DNA of 64,000 nt from Acidimicrobiaceae bacterium. GTDB lineage: Bacteria > Actinomycetota > Acidimicrobiia > Acidimicrobiales > RAAP-2. The number at the start of each line of letters is the position of its first letter. The stretch's first letter is position 1. A program made the translations under genes and the position numbers. Positions 56,614 to 64,000 of this stretch are shown here, piece by piece. The stretch is taken from contig DAHUZJ010000104.1 in the NCBI GenBank assembly GCA_027306585.1, forward strand, positions 57,499 to 121,498, written 5' to 3'. Below the pieces are notes generated by a model. That model was not told the origin of the DNA. It ran no database searches and worked only from the letters and a program-made list of their open reading frames with translations.

Positions 56614-58956
56614 TCAGTCGGCGGCCGCCGCCGGAGCGGGCGCCGTGTGCCCGGTCGGGGGGGTCGCCGTCGGAAGCTCCGAGTCCATGCTGGCCGACTT
56701 GCGCTTGGAGAACGCGATGGCGGCGAGCAGGACGACGAGGGCGGCGATGGCGATCCCGTAGCGGGCACCGGTGTTGTGGCGCAGGGTGATGACCGCCGGC
56801 AGGACCAGCAACGACACCAGGTTCATCACCTTGATCATCGGGTTGAGGGCGGGACCCGCCGTGTCCTTGAAGGGGTCGCCGACGGTGTCGCCGATGACCG
56901 CCGCCTTGTGGGCCTCCGAGCCCTTGCCGCCCTCGTTGCCGTCCTCGATGAACTTCTTGGCGTTGTCCCACGCCCCACCCGAGTTGGACAGGGTGTTGGC
57001 CATCAGCTGGCCGGTGAGGATGGCACCGGCCAGGAACGCGCCGAGCGCCAGGTAGTTGATGCCGAAGCCGACGATGACCGGCGCCAGGATGGCCAGCAGG
57101 GCGGGCGTGGCGAGCTCCCGCTGGGCGGCGGCGGTGCAGATCGAGATGACCCGGCCGTACTCCGGCGTCTCCGAGTAGTCCATGATCCCCGGGTGCTCGC
57201 GGAACTGGCGGCGCACCTCCTGGACCACGGTGCCGGCGGACCGCCCGACCGCCCGGATGGCGAGCGAGGAGAAGAGGAAGGCGATCGAACCACCGATCAA
57301 CAGGCCGACGAAGGTGGTCGGGTTCGCCACGTTGATCTGGGTCGCGACGGCGTGGAAGAGGTTGACCGTCGGGAGCTTCAGCTGCGCGCCCACCGTCTCG
57401 ATGAAGGAGGCGAACAGGGCGACGGCGGCGATCACGGCCGAGCCGATGGCGACACCCTTGGTGATGGCCTTGGTGGTGTTGCCCACGGCGTCGAGGCTCA
57501 CCATGATGCGCTCGGCCTCGCCCGAGAACTCGCCCGACATCTCGGCCACACCGGCGGCGTTGTCGGAGACGGGGCCGAAGCTGTCCTCGGACACCACCAT
57601 GCCGGTGGTGGCGAGCAGGCCGATGCCGATCAGGGCGACGAGGTAGAACGACAGCTCGATGTTGCCCCCACCGAGCCCGATGGCCACCCCGATGGCGATG
57701 GCGATGGCGATGATCGCCCAGACCGAGGACTCGAGGCCGTAGGCGATCCCCGACAGGACGGTGGTGGCCGGGCCCGTCCGGGCCGACTCGGCGATCTCCT
57801 TCACGGGGCTGCGCTCGGTCGAGGTGAACTGCTCGGTGATCTGGCTGGCCGCCAGGGCGAGCACGACCCCGGTCAGCACGGCCCAGAAGACCTTGAGGTC
57901 GTGCACGTAGAAGTCGGCGACGAAGAAGGCGCCGATGACGGTCAGGACGGCCGCCAGCCAGAAGCCGCGGTTGATCGGGGCCATGGCGTTGCGGTCCCGG
58001 TCGGTGGCCCGCACGGCGAACACGCCGATGACCGAGGCGATGATCCCCATGGCCGGCACGATGAGCGGGTACAGGACAGCGGCGGTGGTGTTGGCGACGT
58101 GCCCCTGAAGGGTGTGGAACGCCGAGTAACCGAGGATGAGCGACGAGATGATGGTGATCTCGTAGGACTCGAACAGGTCGGCCGCCATGCCGGCGCAGTC
58201 GCCGACGTTGTCACCCACGTTGTCGGCGATGGTGGCGGCGTTGCGGGGGTCGTCCTCGGGGATGCCGGCCTCGACCTTGCCGACGAGGTCGGCACCGACG
58301 TCGGCAGCCTTCGTGAAGATGCCGCCGCCCACCCGCATGAACAGGGCGAGGAGCGAGGCGCCGAAGGCGAAGCCGATGAGGACGGCCGTCGCCGTGTTCT
58401 GGAAGATGAAGACGATGGCGGTGGCGCCGACCAGGCCGAGGCCCACGCAGAGCATGCCGGTGACGGCGCCGGTGCGGAAGGCCACCTGGAGGGCCCCGGC
58501 CATCTTGCCGCCCCGGGCGGCGGCGGCGGCGGTCCGGACGTTGCCCCGCACGGCGATGCTCATGCCGATGAAGCCGGTGAGGCCGGAAAAGGCGGCGCCG
58601 AAGAGGAAGCAGATGACCCGATAGATGCCGGCCTGGGCGAACGACAGCGCCACGGTGCCGTTGGGCCGGGTCACCTGGGTGGCCGTGAAGAAGATGAGGA
58701 CGGCCAGCGGGACCACGATGATGAGGATCGTCCGGAACTGGCGCTTGAGGAACGCCTCGGCGCCCTCCTGGATGGCCCGGGCGATCTGGCGCATCTTGTC
58801 CGTGCCGGTGTCGGCGGCCAGGACCCCCCGCATGAGGTAGAGGCCGGCGCCGATGCCGACCAAGCCGGCGATCAGCACGAGGATGAGCCATACCTTGTCG
58901 CCCTGGTGGAGCGGGAACGCCTGGTACCCGCCTTCGGCGAGAAGGGCGTGGGTCAT
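56614..58956 (-). CDS. hppA: K+-independent H+-pumping pyrophosphatase
   Basis: A 780-residue membrane pyrophosphatase with about 16 helices. It couples PPi hydrolysis to proton export. Catalytic loops: ADVGADLVGKVEAGIPEDDPRNAATIADNVGDNVGD (key DVGADLVGK and DNVGDNVGD), and the final loops with GDTVGDPFKDTAGPALN. The ion-selectivity segment GNTTKAITKGVAIGSA carries Lys in place of Ala, marking the K+-independent class. ATG 58956 has AAGGAA upstream. (Loop lengths above are given by key residues.). Confidence 0.95.
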   Translation of the reverse strand: MTHALLAEGGYQAFPLHQGDKVWLILVLIAGLVGIGAGLYLMRGVLAADTGTDKMRQIARAIQEGAEAFLKRQFRTILIIVVPLAVLIFFTATQVTRPNGTVALSFAQAGIYRVICFLFGAAFSGLTGFIGMSIAVRGNVRTAAAAARGGKMAGALQVAFRTGAVTGMLCVGLGLVGATAIVFIFQNTATAVLIGFAFGASLLALFMRVGGGIFTKAADVGADLVGKVEAGIPEDDPRNAATIADNVGDNVGDCAGMAADLFESYEITIISSLILGYSAFHTLQGHVANTTAAVLYPLIVPAMGIIASVIGVFAVRATDRDRNAMAPINRGFWLAAVLTVIGAFFVADFYVHDLKVFWAVLTGVVLALAASQITEQFTSTERSPVKEIAESARTGPATTVLSGIAYGLESSVWAIIAIAIAIGVAIGLGGGNIELSFYLVALIGIGLLATTGMVVSEDSFGPVSDNAAGVAEMSGEFSGEAERIMVSLDAVGNTTKAITKGVAIGSAVIAAVALFASFIETVGAQLKLPTVNLFHAVATQINVANPTTFVGLLIGGSIAFLFSSLAIRAVGRSAGTVVQEVRRQFREHPGIMDYSETPEYGRVISICTAAAQRELATPALLAILAPVIVGFGINYLALGAFLAGAILTGQLMANTLSNSGGAWDNAKKFIEDGNEGGKGSEAHKAAVIGDTVGDPFKDTAGPALNPMIKVMNLVSLLVLPAVITLRHNTGARYGIAIAALVVLLAAIAFSKRKSASMDSELPTATPPTGHTAPAPAAAAD

Positions 58957-59078
58957 GACTGCGGTTCCTTTCGATCGCTTGCACGTTCCACCCACCGATG
59001 GCGGCGGAACGCCGGCGCATACCCCTGGCCGTCGACGGCCTGCACCGTTTCGGGCGCGCATCGCCCGAGGCGCAGGGG

Positions 59079-59108
59079 ACGATAGCGAGTAGGTGGGCCT
59101 CCGGGCAA
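59079..59108 (-). promoter_or_regulatory. Candidate hppA promoter
   Basis: On the minus strand TTGCCC (59103-59108) and TATCGT (59079-59084) are 18 bp apart, about 120 bases upstream of the hppA start. The rest of the 237-bp gap shows no gene. Confidence 0.3.
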
Positions 59109-59193
59109 GGATCGTCGGCGCAACGGCCCCGCGTGGACGCCCTCCGGCTCCGGCACCGCCTCCCGACGGGCGTCGTCCCGACCCGCGCGCCGG

Positions 59194-61641
59194 TCAGTGG
59201 GGCGAGCCGGCGTCCTCGTCCCGGTCGCGCTCGGCGACCAGCTCGTAGTCGGGGTTGAGGATGGCCAGGCGGTGCCCCCAGGCTCCGACCATGCCCTCGG
59301 CCACCAGGCGGGCACCGGGCGTGATACCCGGGATCTTGGGCCGGCCCTGGAACACGAGCAGGATGGCGCCGGACCGGTCGGCCAGGACGCACTCGAGGTT
59401 GGAGGTGCCGGCCCGCGGCTGCACGCGAACCGACTTCACCCGGCCGGCGACCTTCACCCGCCGGCGCCACTCCGCCCCACCGATGGGGATGGTGCCCGCC
59501 GACCGGCGGGCCAGGGCCTCGTCCGCCTCGGTCACCGGCTCGCGGGTGCGCTCGTCGGCCGGCGCCGGCGCCCCGGTGGCCGGCGGCCACGGGCCGGGGG
59601 CTCCGGCATGGGCGCCCTCGCGGGCCTGGCGGGCCGGGCGGGGCGGGCGGGCCTCGCCTCCGGACCGACGGCGCGCCACGTCGTCCATCACCCGTCTCGA
59701 CAGGCGCGCCACGGTGTCGCCGCGTGCGCCGCGGTCGACGTTGTAGGGGACGATCGTGGCGCTCACGTGGGGCACCTGGCTCACGACGCCGGCGATCTTG
59801 TCCGCCGTCCGGTCGTGGAGGAGCCGCTGCCAGCCCCAGGCGAAGGCCCGCCGGGGCAGCAGCACCGTGCACTCGGTGTCGCTGTCGGCGACGGCGTCCG
59901 CCACCAGCTCGAGCGCTGCCCGGCCAAGCCGCCGGTCCGGGCACTCCACGACGTCGAGGGGCAGGCGGGACAGCCCGAGGCGTCCCCACTCCTCCACCAC
60001 CTGCGCGGTCTCGCGGCTGTCGATGTCGAAGTGCACCGCCCGCAGGTCGTCGGGCGACAGGGTCCGGGCGTACTGGATGGCGCGGGCGGTCGCCATGTCG
60101 AGCCCGTCCACGAGCACCACGACGACGTGGCGGCGGAGCACCGGCGACTCTGCGGCCTGGGCGGCGCCGACCTCCAGCTGGACCTCCTCCGCCTGGTACT
60201 CGTGGTGCATGCGGATCAGGCCCCAGTAGAGGAGCGGGCCCACGACCACCACCACCCAGGCACCCTCGGTGAACTTGGCCACGGCGAAGATCAGGACGAC
60301 GGCCGCCGTGAGCACGGCGGCGAAGGCGTTGATCGCCACGCTCCGGCGCCAGTGGCGTCCCTTGGCCGTGAGGTGGTGCTTGGCCATCCCCGAGCCGGCC
60401 ATGCAGAACCCGGTGAATACCCCGATGGCGTACAGGGCGACGAGCGAGTCGACGTTCGCCCGGAAGGCCAGGACGAGGGCCAGGGCGACGACGGTGAGGA
60501 CGATGATCCCGTTCGAGAAGGCGAGGCGATGTCCCCGGCGGGTGAGCTGGCGCGGGAGGAAGGAGTCCCCGGCGACGAAGCTGGCCAGGAACGGGAAGCC
60601 GTTGAAGCTCGTGTTGCCGCCGGTGTAGAGGATGAGGAGGGTGGCGATCTGGACGACGTAGAAGACCACGCCGTGCCCGGCGACCGCCTGGACCTCCTGG
60701 GAGAGCACGGTGGGGGACCCGGCGGCGAAGGGGACGGCGTGGGTCCAGCGGGCGAGCATGGTGACGCCGAACACGAGGAAGGCGAGCACCGAGCTCATGG
60801 CCACGAGGGTGACCCGGGCGTTGCGCGACTCCGGGCGGCGGAAGGCGCCGACACCGTTCGAGATCGCCTCGAGCCCGGTCAGCGACGAACCCCCGTTGGC
60901 GAACGAGCGCAGCAGGACGATGAAGGCGAGGCCCATGAGCAGTCCCTGGCCGGGCTGGCCGAACGCGTGCCCGTAGAGGACCTCGTGGTTGCTCGGGATC
61001 TTCAGCGCCGGCAGGTCGCCCAGCGCCTTCTCGACGTAGCCGGCGATGATGACACCGACCAGGGCGAACACGAAGAAGTAGGTGGGGAAGGCGAAGTACT
61101 TGCCGGCCTCCCGGATGCCTCGGAGGTTGCCGTAGAGCAGCAGCACGACGACGGCCACCGTGATCGGCACGGTGTAGGGGACCAGCTTCGGCACGGCGCT
61201 GGTGAGGGCGGCGGTCCCGGCCGAGGTCTGCACGGCGACGGTCACCGTGTAGTCGATGAGCAAGGCCACGGCGGCGACCTGGGCCACCTTCGGGCCGAAG
61301 TTGTCGCGGGCGACCACGTAGGAGCCGCCGGCCTTGGTGTAGACCATCACGACCTCCCGGTAGGAGAGCGTGACCAGGAACAACACGATGAGGATGGCCA
61401 CCGTCACCGGGATCAAGAGAGAGAAGGCGGCCAGGCCGATGATGGGGACCATCTCGCGCAGCATCAGCTCGCTGCCGTAGGCCGAGGAGGAGATGCAGTC
61501 CGGGCTGAGCACCCCGAGGGCGACGGTGTTGGCCAGTCGCTCGTGGCGGAGGTTCTCGGTCACCAGCGGCGGACCGAGGAGGAGACGTTTTAGGCGGTAC
61601 CCGAGGGATTCGGGGATCTCCTGGGCCGGATCGATCATCAT
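59194..61641 (-). CDS. APC-family permease fused to USP-like and OB-fold domains
   Basis: An 815-residue fusion. Residues about 30-470 are an amino acid/potassium-type APC transporter: GVLSPDCISSSAYGSELML, YREVVMVYTKAGGSYVVARD and TGLEAISNGV. Residues about 490-640 form a universal-stress/Rossmann-like soluble domain (HVVVVLVDGLDMATARAIQY). After a Pro/Ala-rich linker, an OB-fold (VKVAGRVKSVRVQP to GHRLAILNPDYELV) ends the protein. In mycobacteria the transporter (Rv2690c-like) and an OB protein (Rv2694c-like) are separate genes near TrkA genes. The substrate may be K+ or an amino acid. ATG 61641 is chosen. Confidence 0.85.
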   Translation of the reverse strand: MMIDPAQEIPESLGYRLKRLLLGPPLVTENLRHERLANTVALGVLSPDCISSSAYGSELMLREMVPIIGLAAFSLLIPVTVAILIVLFLVTLSYREVVMVYTKAGGSYVVARDNFGPKVAQVAAVALLIDYTVTVAVQTSAGTAALTSAVPKLVPYTVPITVAVVVLLLYGNLRGIREAGKYFAFPTYFFVFALVGVIIAGYVEKALGDLPALKIPSNHEVLYGHAFGQPGQGLLMGLAFIVLLRSFANGGSSLTGLEAISNGVGAFRRPESRNARVTLVAMSSVLAFLVFGVTMLARWTHAVPFAAGSPTVLSQEVQAVAGHGVVFYVVQIATLLILYTGGNTSFNGFPFLASFVAGDSFLPRQLTRRGHRLAFSNGIIVLTVVALALVLAFRANVDSLVALYAIGVFTGFCMAGSGMAKHHLTAKGRHWRRSVAINAFAAVLTAAVVLIFAVAKFTEGAWVVVVVGPLLYWGLIRMHHEYQAEEVQLEVGAAQAAESPVLRRHVVVVLVDGLDMATARAIQYARTLSPDDLRAVHFDIDSRETAQVVEEWGRLGLSRLPLDVVECPDRRLGRAALELVADAVADSDTECTVLLPRRAFAWGWQRLLHDRTADKIAGVVSQVPHVSATIVPYNVDRGARGDTVARLSRRVMDDVARRRSGGEARPPRPARQAREGAHAGAPGPWPPATGAPAPADERTREPVTEADEALARRSAGTIPIGGAEWRRRVKVAGRVKSVRVQPRAGTSNLECVLADRSGAILLVFQGRPKIPGITPGARLVAEGMVGAWGHRLAILNPDYELVAERDRDEDAGSPH

Positions 61642-61690
61642 TTGCCTGGGAGCGTAGGGCCCAGGGACCCCCCCACCGCACCCGGAGCTT

Positions 61691-62902
61691 TCAGGCCGAC
61701 CCCGTAGCCCGACGAAGCCTGACCTTCTCCAGGAACCCCCCGTACCTCTCGATGATCCGGTTCCAGGCGAAGTTGTCATCCACATAGCGCCGGCCCCGGG
61801 CCACCAGCTCGTCCCGGAGCCCGGGCTCGTGCAGCAGGCGGTCCACGGCCGCCTCGAAGCTCGGGTAGTCCTCGTACCAAAGGCCCCCGCCCGAGCGCTG
61901 GGCGTGTTCCAGAGTGGCCTCGCAGCGCCCATTCACGATCACGGCGCTGCCGGCCGCCCATCCCTCCACCACGGCCAGGGAGAAGGCCTCGAAGGCCGAG
62001 GCCGACACCAGGGCGGCCGACTCCCGGAGGAGGGCCCACTTCGTCGCATCATCGGCCATCCCGGCGCTGACCACGTCCGGATCCGGGTCCGGTTCCCTCA
62101 CCACCTGGCCGACCAGTACCAGGGCCAGCGGGCCGGGCCGGCGGGCCTTGTACTCCCGGAAGTAGCTCCACAGCAGGTCGGTGCCCTTGTGGTCGTCCAG
62201 GTAGCGGGCCACCGACACCAGATAGGGCCGGTCGGCCAGGCCGAACCGGTCCCGGACCGAGGCGTCCGGCGCCGGCGGCGGGCCGATCTCCTCGTCCACC
62301 CCCAGACCCAGGACGATCTGGGGGGTGGCGGCCAGCGGGAAGAGGCGATGGGCCAGCCGGCGCTCCCCGTAGGTCTGGAAGACCAGGGCCGATGCGGCTT
62401 GGAAAACAGGGCCGAAGACGGGCAGGCGCAGCGGGGGCTCGTCATGGGTGGCCGGGTGGAAGACCGAGCGGTCGGCCACCAGGGGAAGGCCCCGGACCGT
62501 CGGGTGGTAGAGGTACGGGTAGAAGGCGATCAGGTCGGCCGGGCTGTCCCGGATGGCGCCGATCAGCTCGGAGCACACCGGGCCCTGCAGGTCTATCCAG
62601 CGGTCGGCTTCGGCCATAGTGGCCTTGGCCGGGCCGGCGCTCAGGAGAGCCCCGGAGTAGGGGTGGAAGCCCGGGTCACGCCCGGCTTCGGAGAGGAAGC
62701 GGTGGACCCGCACCCCGTTGATCTCCACCTCCCCCGGCTCGTACTGGTTTTCCCAGGTCATGGCGTCGGCCGCGCAGGTGGTCAGGACCTCGACCTCCCA
62801 ACCCCGGGCGGCCACCAACCGCTCGGCCAGGTTCCGGGCCGCCGACTCGGCCCCGCCCACCACTTCCAGTCCGTAGCGGGGGACGACGTAGGCGAGCCTC
62901 AC
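61691..62902 (-). CDS. GT4-family glycosyltransferase
   Basis: A 403-residue GT-B glycosyltransferase. The N-domain begins RLAYVVPRYGLEVVGGAESAARNLAE; the C-domain has LVSVARYLDDHKGTDLLW, LVLVGQVVREP and the E-x7-E element EAFSLAVVEGWAAGSAVIV. It probably transfers a sugar to a cell-envelope or secreted acceptor. Codon use looks less GC3-biased (AGG, CTT, GAT) than elsewhere in the window. GTG 62902 is preferred over longer starts because those add a Gly/Ser/Arg-rich leader. Confidence 0.85.
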   Translation of the reverse strand: MRLAYVVPRYGLEVVGGAESAARNLAERLVAARGWEVEVLTTCAADAMTWENQYEPGEVEINGVRVHRFLSEAGRDPGFHPYSGALLSAGPAKATMAEADRWIDLQGPVCSELIGAIRDSPADLIAFYPYLYHPTVRGLPLVADRSVFHPATHDEPPLRLPVFGPVFQAASALVFQTYGERRLAHRLFPLAATPQIVLGLGVDEEIGPPPAPDASVRDRFGLADRPYLVSVARYLDDHKGTDLLWSYFREYKARRPGPLALVLVGQVVREPDPDPDVVSAGMADDATKWALLRESAALVSASAFEAFSLAVVEGWAAGSAVIVNGRCEATLEHAQRSGGGLWYEDYPSFEAAVDRLLHEPGLRDELVARGRRYVDDNFAWNRIIERYGGFLEKVRLRRATGSA

Positions 62903-63252
62903 CCCGGCATTGTGGCCCGTTGGAGGGCACCGCCTGCTCAGCCCGGAGAGCCCACCGGCGCTCGGCGAAAAACGCCGGCGGGCCACTCAACGGGTTTCAG
63001 AGCCGGGCGGTGCGGAGTTCCGCCTGGCTCAAGCCGCCGACGGGGCTGGGGCCCCCGTCGGGCGGAGGAGGCGGGGCGCAGGGGACCCGCCGGGAATGAA
63101 CATGGTCTCGTCCCCGGGAGGGGCGGCAGGCGGGGCAGACACCGGCCGGCCTCCCGGGGACGGGGATACCGCCCCCCTTCTCGCCCCGGCGGTGCTGGGA
63201 AACCAGCCGGGCGAGCGCAATGCCAGGGGGCGGGTAGACCACGCCCGTATCT
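62903..63252. other. 350-bp gap between histidine kinase and GT4 gene
   Basis: No convincing gene. It holds an inverted repeat at 62950-62983 that is read as a hairpin on the minus strand, and little else. Confidence 0.6.
62950..62983 (-). terminator. Hairpin after the histidine kinase gene
   Basis: An 11-bp arm (62950-62960) pairs with 62973-62983 except for one G-U-type position; the loop is 12 bases with an A-run on the plus strand (T-run on the minus). It is about 270 bases past the kinase stop and before the GT4 gene. Confidence 0.5.
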
Positions 63253-64000
63253 TCAACCGCTGGGCTGGGGTATCCCTGGGCGCATGCTGGGATGTTCCTG
63301 GGAGTTTTCCGCTTCGGCAGGGCGGAGGAGGGACTGGTCGATCGCGGCCTCCACTTCACCGGCTCCGGCGGGGGTCGGGGCCAGCGGGATCACCACCCGG
63401 AAGACGGCGCCTCCCTGGGCGTGGTTGGAGGCGGATACCGAGCCCCCGTGGGCGGTCACGATGGCGTGCACGATGGACAGGCCCAGCCCGGCCCCGCCGT
63501 TCTCGTGGGTGCGGGCGGCGTCGGCCCGGTAGAAGCGCTCGAAGACCTTTCCGGCTGCGTCCGGATCGAGGCCGGGACCGCTGTCCTCCACCTCCAGGAC
63601 GGCCGACCCGGCCTCCCGGAAGAGGCGGATCCGGGCCGGGGCGCCGGCGGGTGTGTGCATGCGCACGTTGCCCAGGAGGTTGTCGATCACCTGGCGCAGT
63701 CGGTTCCGGTCCCCCCGGATCAGGAGCGGTCCGGCCAACTCGGTGTCGATGGCCCGATCCGGCTCCACCACCCGGGCGGCATCGACGGCGTCGTCCACCA
63801 GGGTGGAGAGGTCGATTTGGTCGTCCTCCAGGGGCCGGCCCTGATCGAGGCGGGCCAGGAGGAGGAGGTCGTCGACCAGGAGGCCCATCCGGGTGGCCTC
63901 CTCCTCGATCCGGTGCATGACCTTGGCCAGGTCCTCCGGGCGGCGGTCGGCTCCACGCCGGAACAGCTCGGCGTAGCCCCGGATGGAGGTCAGAGGGGTG
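63253..64000 (-). CDS. Sensor histidine kinase, C-terminal part
   Basis: The last 249 residues of a membrane-type histidine kinase run off the right edge. At the edge TPLTSIRGYAELF is the end of the dimerisation H-box (the phospho-His is just outside). The catalytic domain has the N-box NLLGNVRMHTP, G1 DSGPGLDPDAAG, F-box FERFYRAD and G2 GGAGLGLSIV. A Pro/Ala/Glu tail ends the protein. It resembles TcrY/MprB-like kinases. The partner response regulator would be further right. A stop at 63253-63255 is followed by the intergenic hairpin. Confidence 0.9.
   Translation of the reverse strand, partial: TPLTSIRGYAELFRRGADRRPEDLAKVMHRIEEEATRMGLLVDDLLLLARLDQGRPLEDDQIDLSTLVDDAVDAARVVEPDRAIDTELAGPLLIRGDRNRLRQVIDNLLGNVRMHTPAGAPARIRLFREAGSAVLEVEDSGPGLDPDAAGKVFERFYRADAARTHENGGAGLGLSIVHAIVTAHGGSVSASNHAQGGAVFRVVIPLAPTPAGAGEVEAAIDQSLLRPAEAENSQEHPSMRPGIPQPSG

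Noticed and set aside
58957-59193. c-di-AMP (ydaO-type) riboswitch before hppA
   Set aside because: None of the conserved ydaO core elements could be found on the minus strand.
62997-63359. Small minus-strand gene in the kinase-GT4 gap
   Set aside because: It overlaps the kinase 3' end out of frame and is Pro/Arg/Gly-rich without motifs.
63253-64000. Histidine kinase as a pseudogene
   Set aside because: It is cut by the window edge; all catalytic boxes inside the window are intact.

Overview
The window is a dense, very GC-rich stretch of chromosome with mostly housekeeping genes, frequent GTG starts and many ATGA or GTGA start/stop overlaps. CarD, a SigR/RsrA-type redox switch, an F420-dependent luciferase-like oxidoreductase, GpgS, actinobacterial HemQ, DisA-RadA and a DUF2342 zincin next to TilS all point to an actinomycete. 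MurL/MurD2, a K+-independent pyrophosphatase and the loss of several genes from an otherwise mycobacteria-like order make a deep-branching actinomycete such as an Acidimicrobiia member my best guess. That placement is inference. No phage, transposon or CRISPR array was seen.

Layout. 0-1.8 kb: a minus-strand sulfur-relay group (SQR-like flavoprotein, cut by the edge; TusA; DsrE; a stress-type protein). 2.2-12.8 kb: F420 oxidoreductase, S4 protein, SIMPL protein, zinc-ribbon protein, prephenate dehydratase, and two groups for the nickel-pincer cofactor (larBC and larE), the second in an operon with a NIL protein and HemQ. 13-16.6 kb: groEL under a CIRCE element, then an operon of threonine synthase and a MoaD-like carrier behind a SAM riboswitch. 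16.7-20.3 kb: glucosyl-phosphoglycerate/trehalose-type solute genes and a LytR_C protein.

20.4-43.4 kb: a long, almost entirely minus-strand block: rlmB-ispF-ispD-carD-disA-radA-clpC, (idsB on plus), lysS-coaX-nadB-panD-panC-DUF2520-folK-folB-pseudophosphatase-folP-folE-hpt-tilS-zincin-rsrA-sigR. As I recall it, the order resembles the mycobacterial Rv3626c-Rv3579c block, but ftsH, lsr2 and cysS are missing from their usual slots. It serves folate, pantothenate/CoA, NAD and isoprenoid synthesis, protein quality control and the thiol-stress response.

43.5-50.4 kb: a secreted GH5 lipoprotein, PgeF, MurL and MurD2 (the epimerase route to D-Glu in peptidoglycan), and a GlcD-like FAD oxidase. 50.6-56.5 kb: a Fic-like protein with a destroyed active site, tRNA-Thr(CGT), then topA-tmk-holB. 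56.6-64 kb: K+-independent H+-pyrophosphatase, an APC permease fused to USP-like and OB domains, a GT4 glycosyltransferase and a sensor histidine kinase cut by the right edge.

The most notable features are the SAM riboswitch in front of thrC-moaD (a possible protein-thiocarboxylate route to homocysteine), the MurL gene with no usual start codon, the degenerate Fic protein, the Cys-to-Gln pseudophosphatase inside the folate operon, and the APC/OB fusion.
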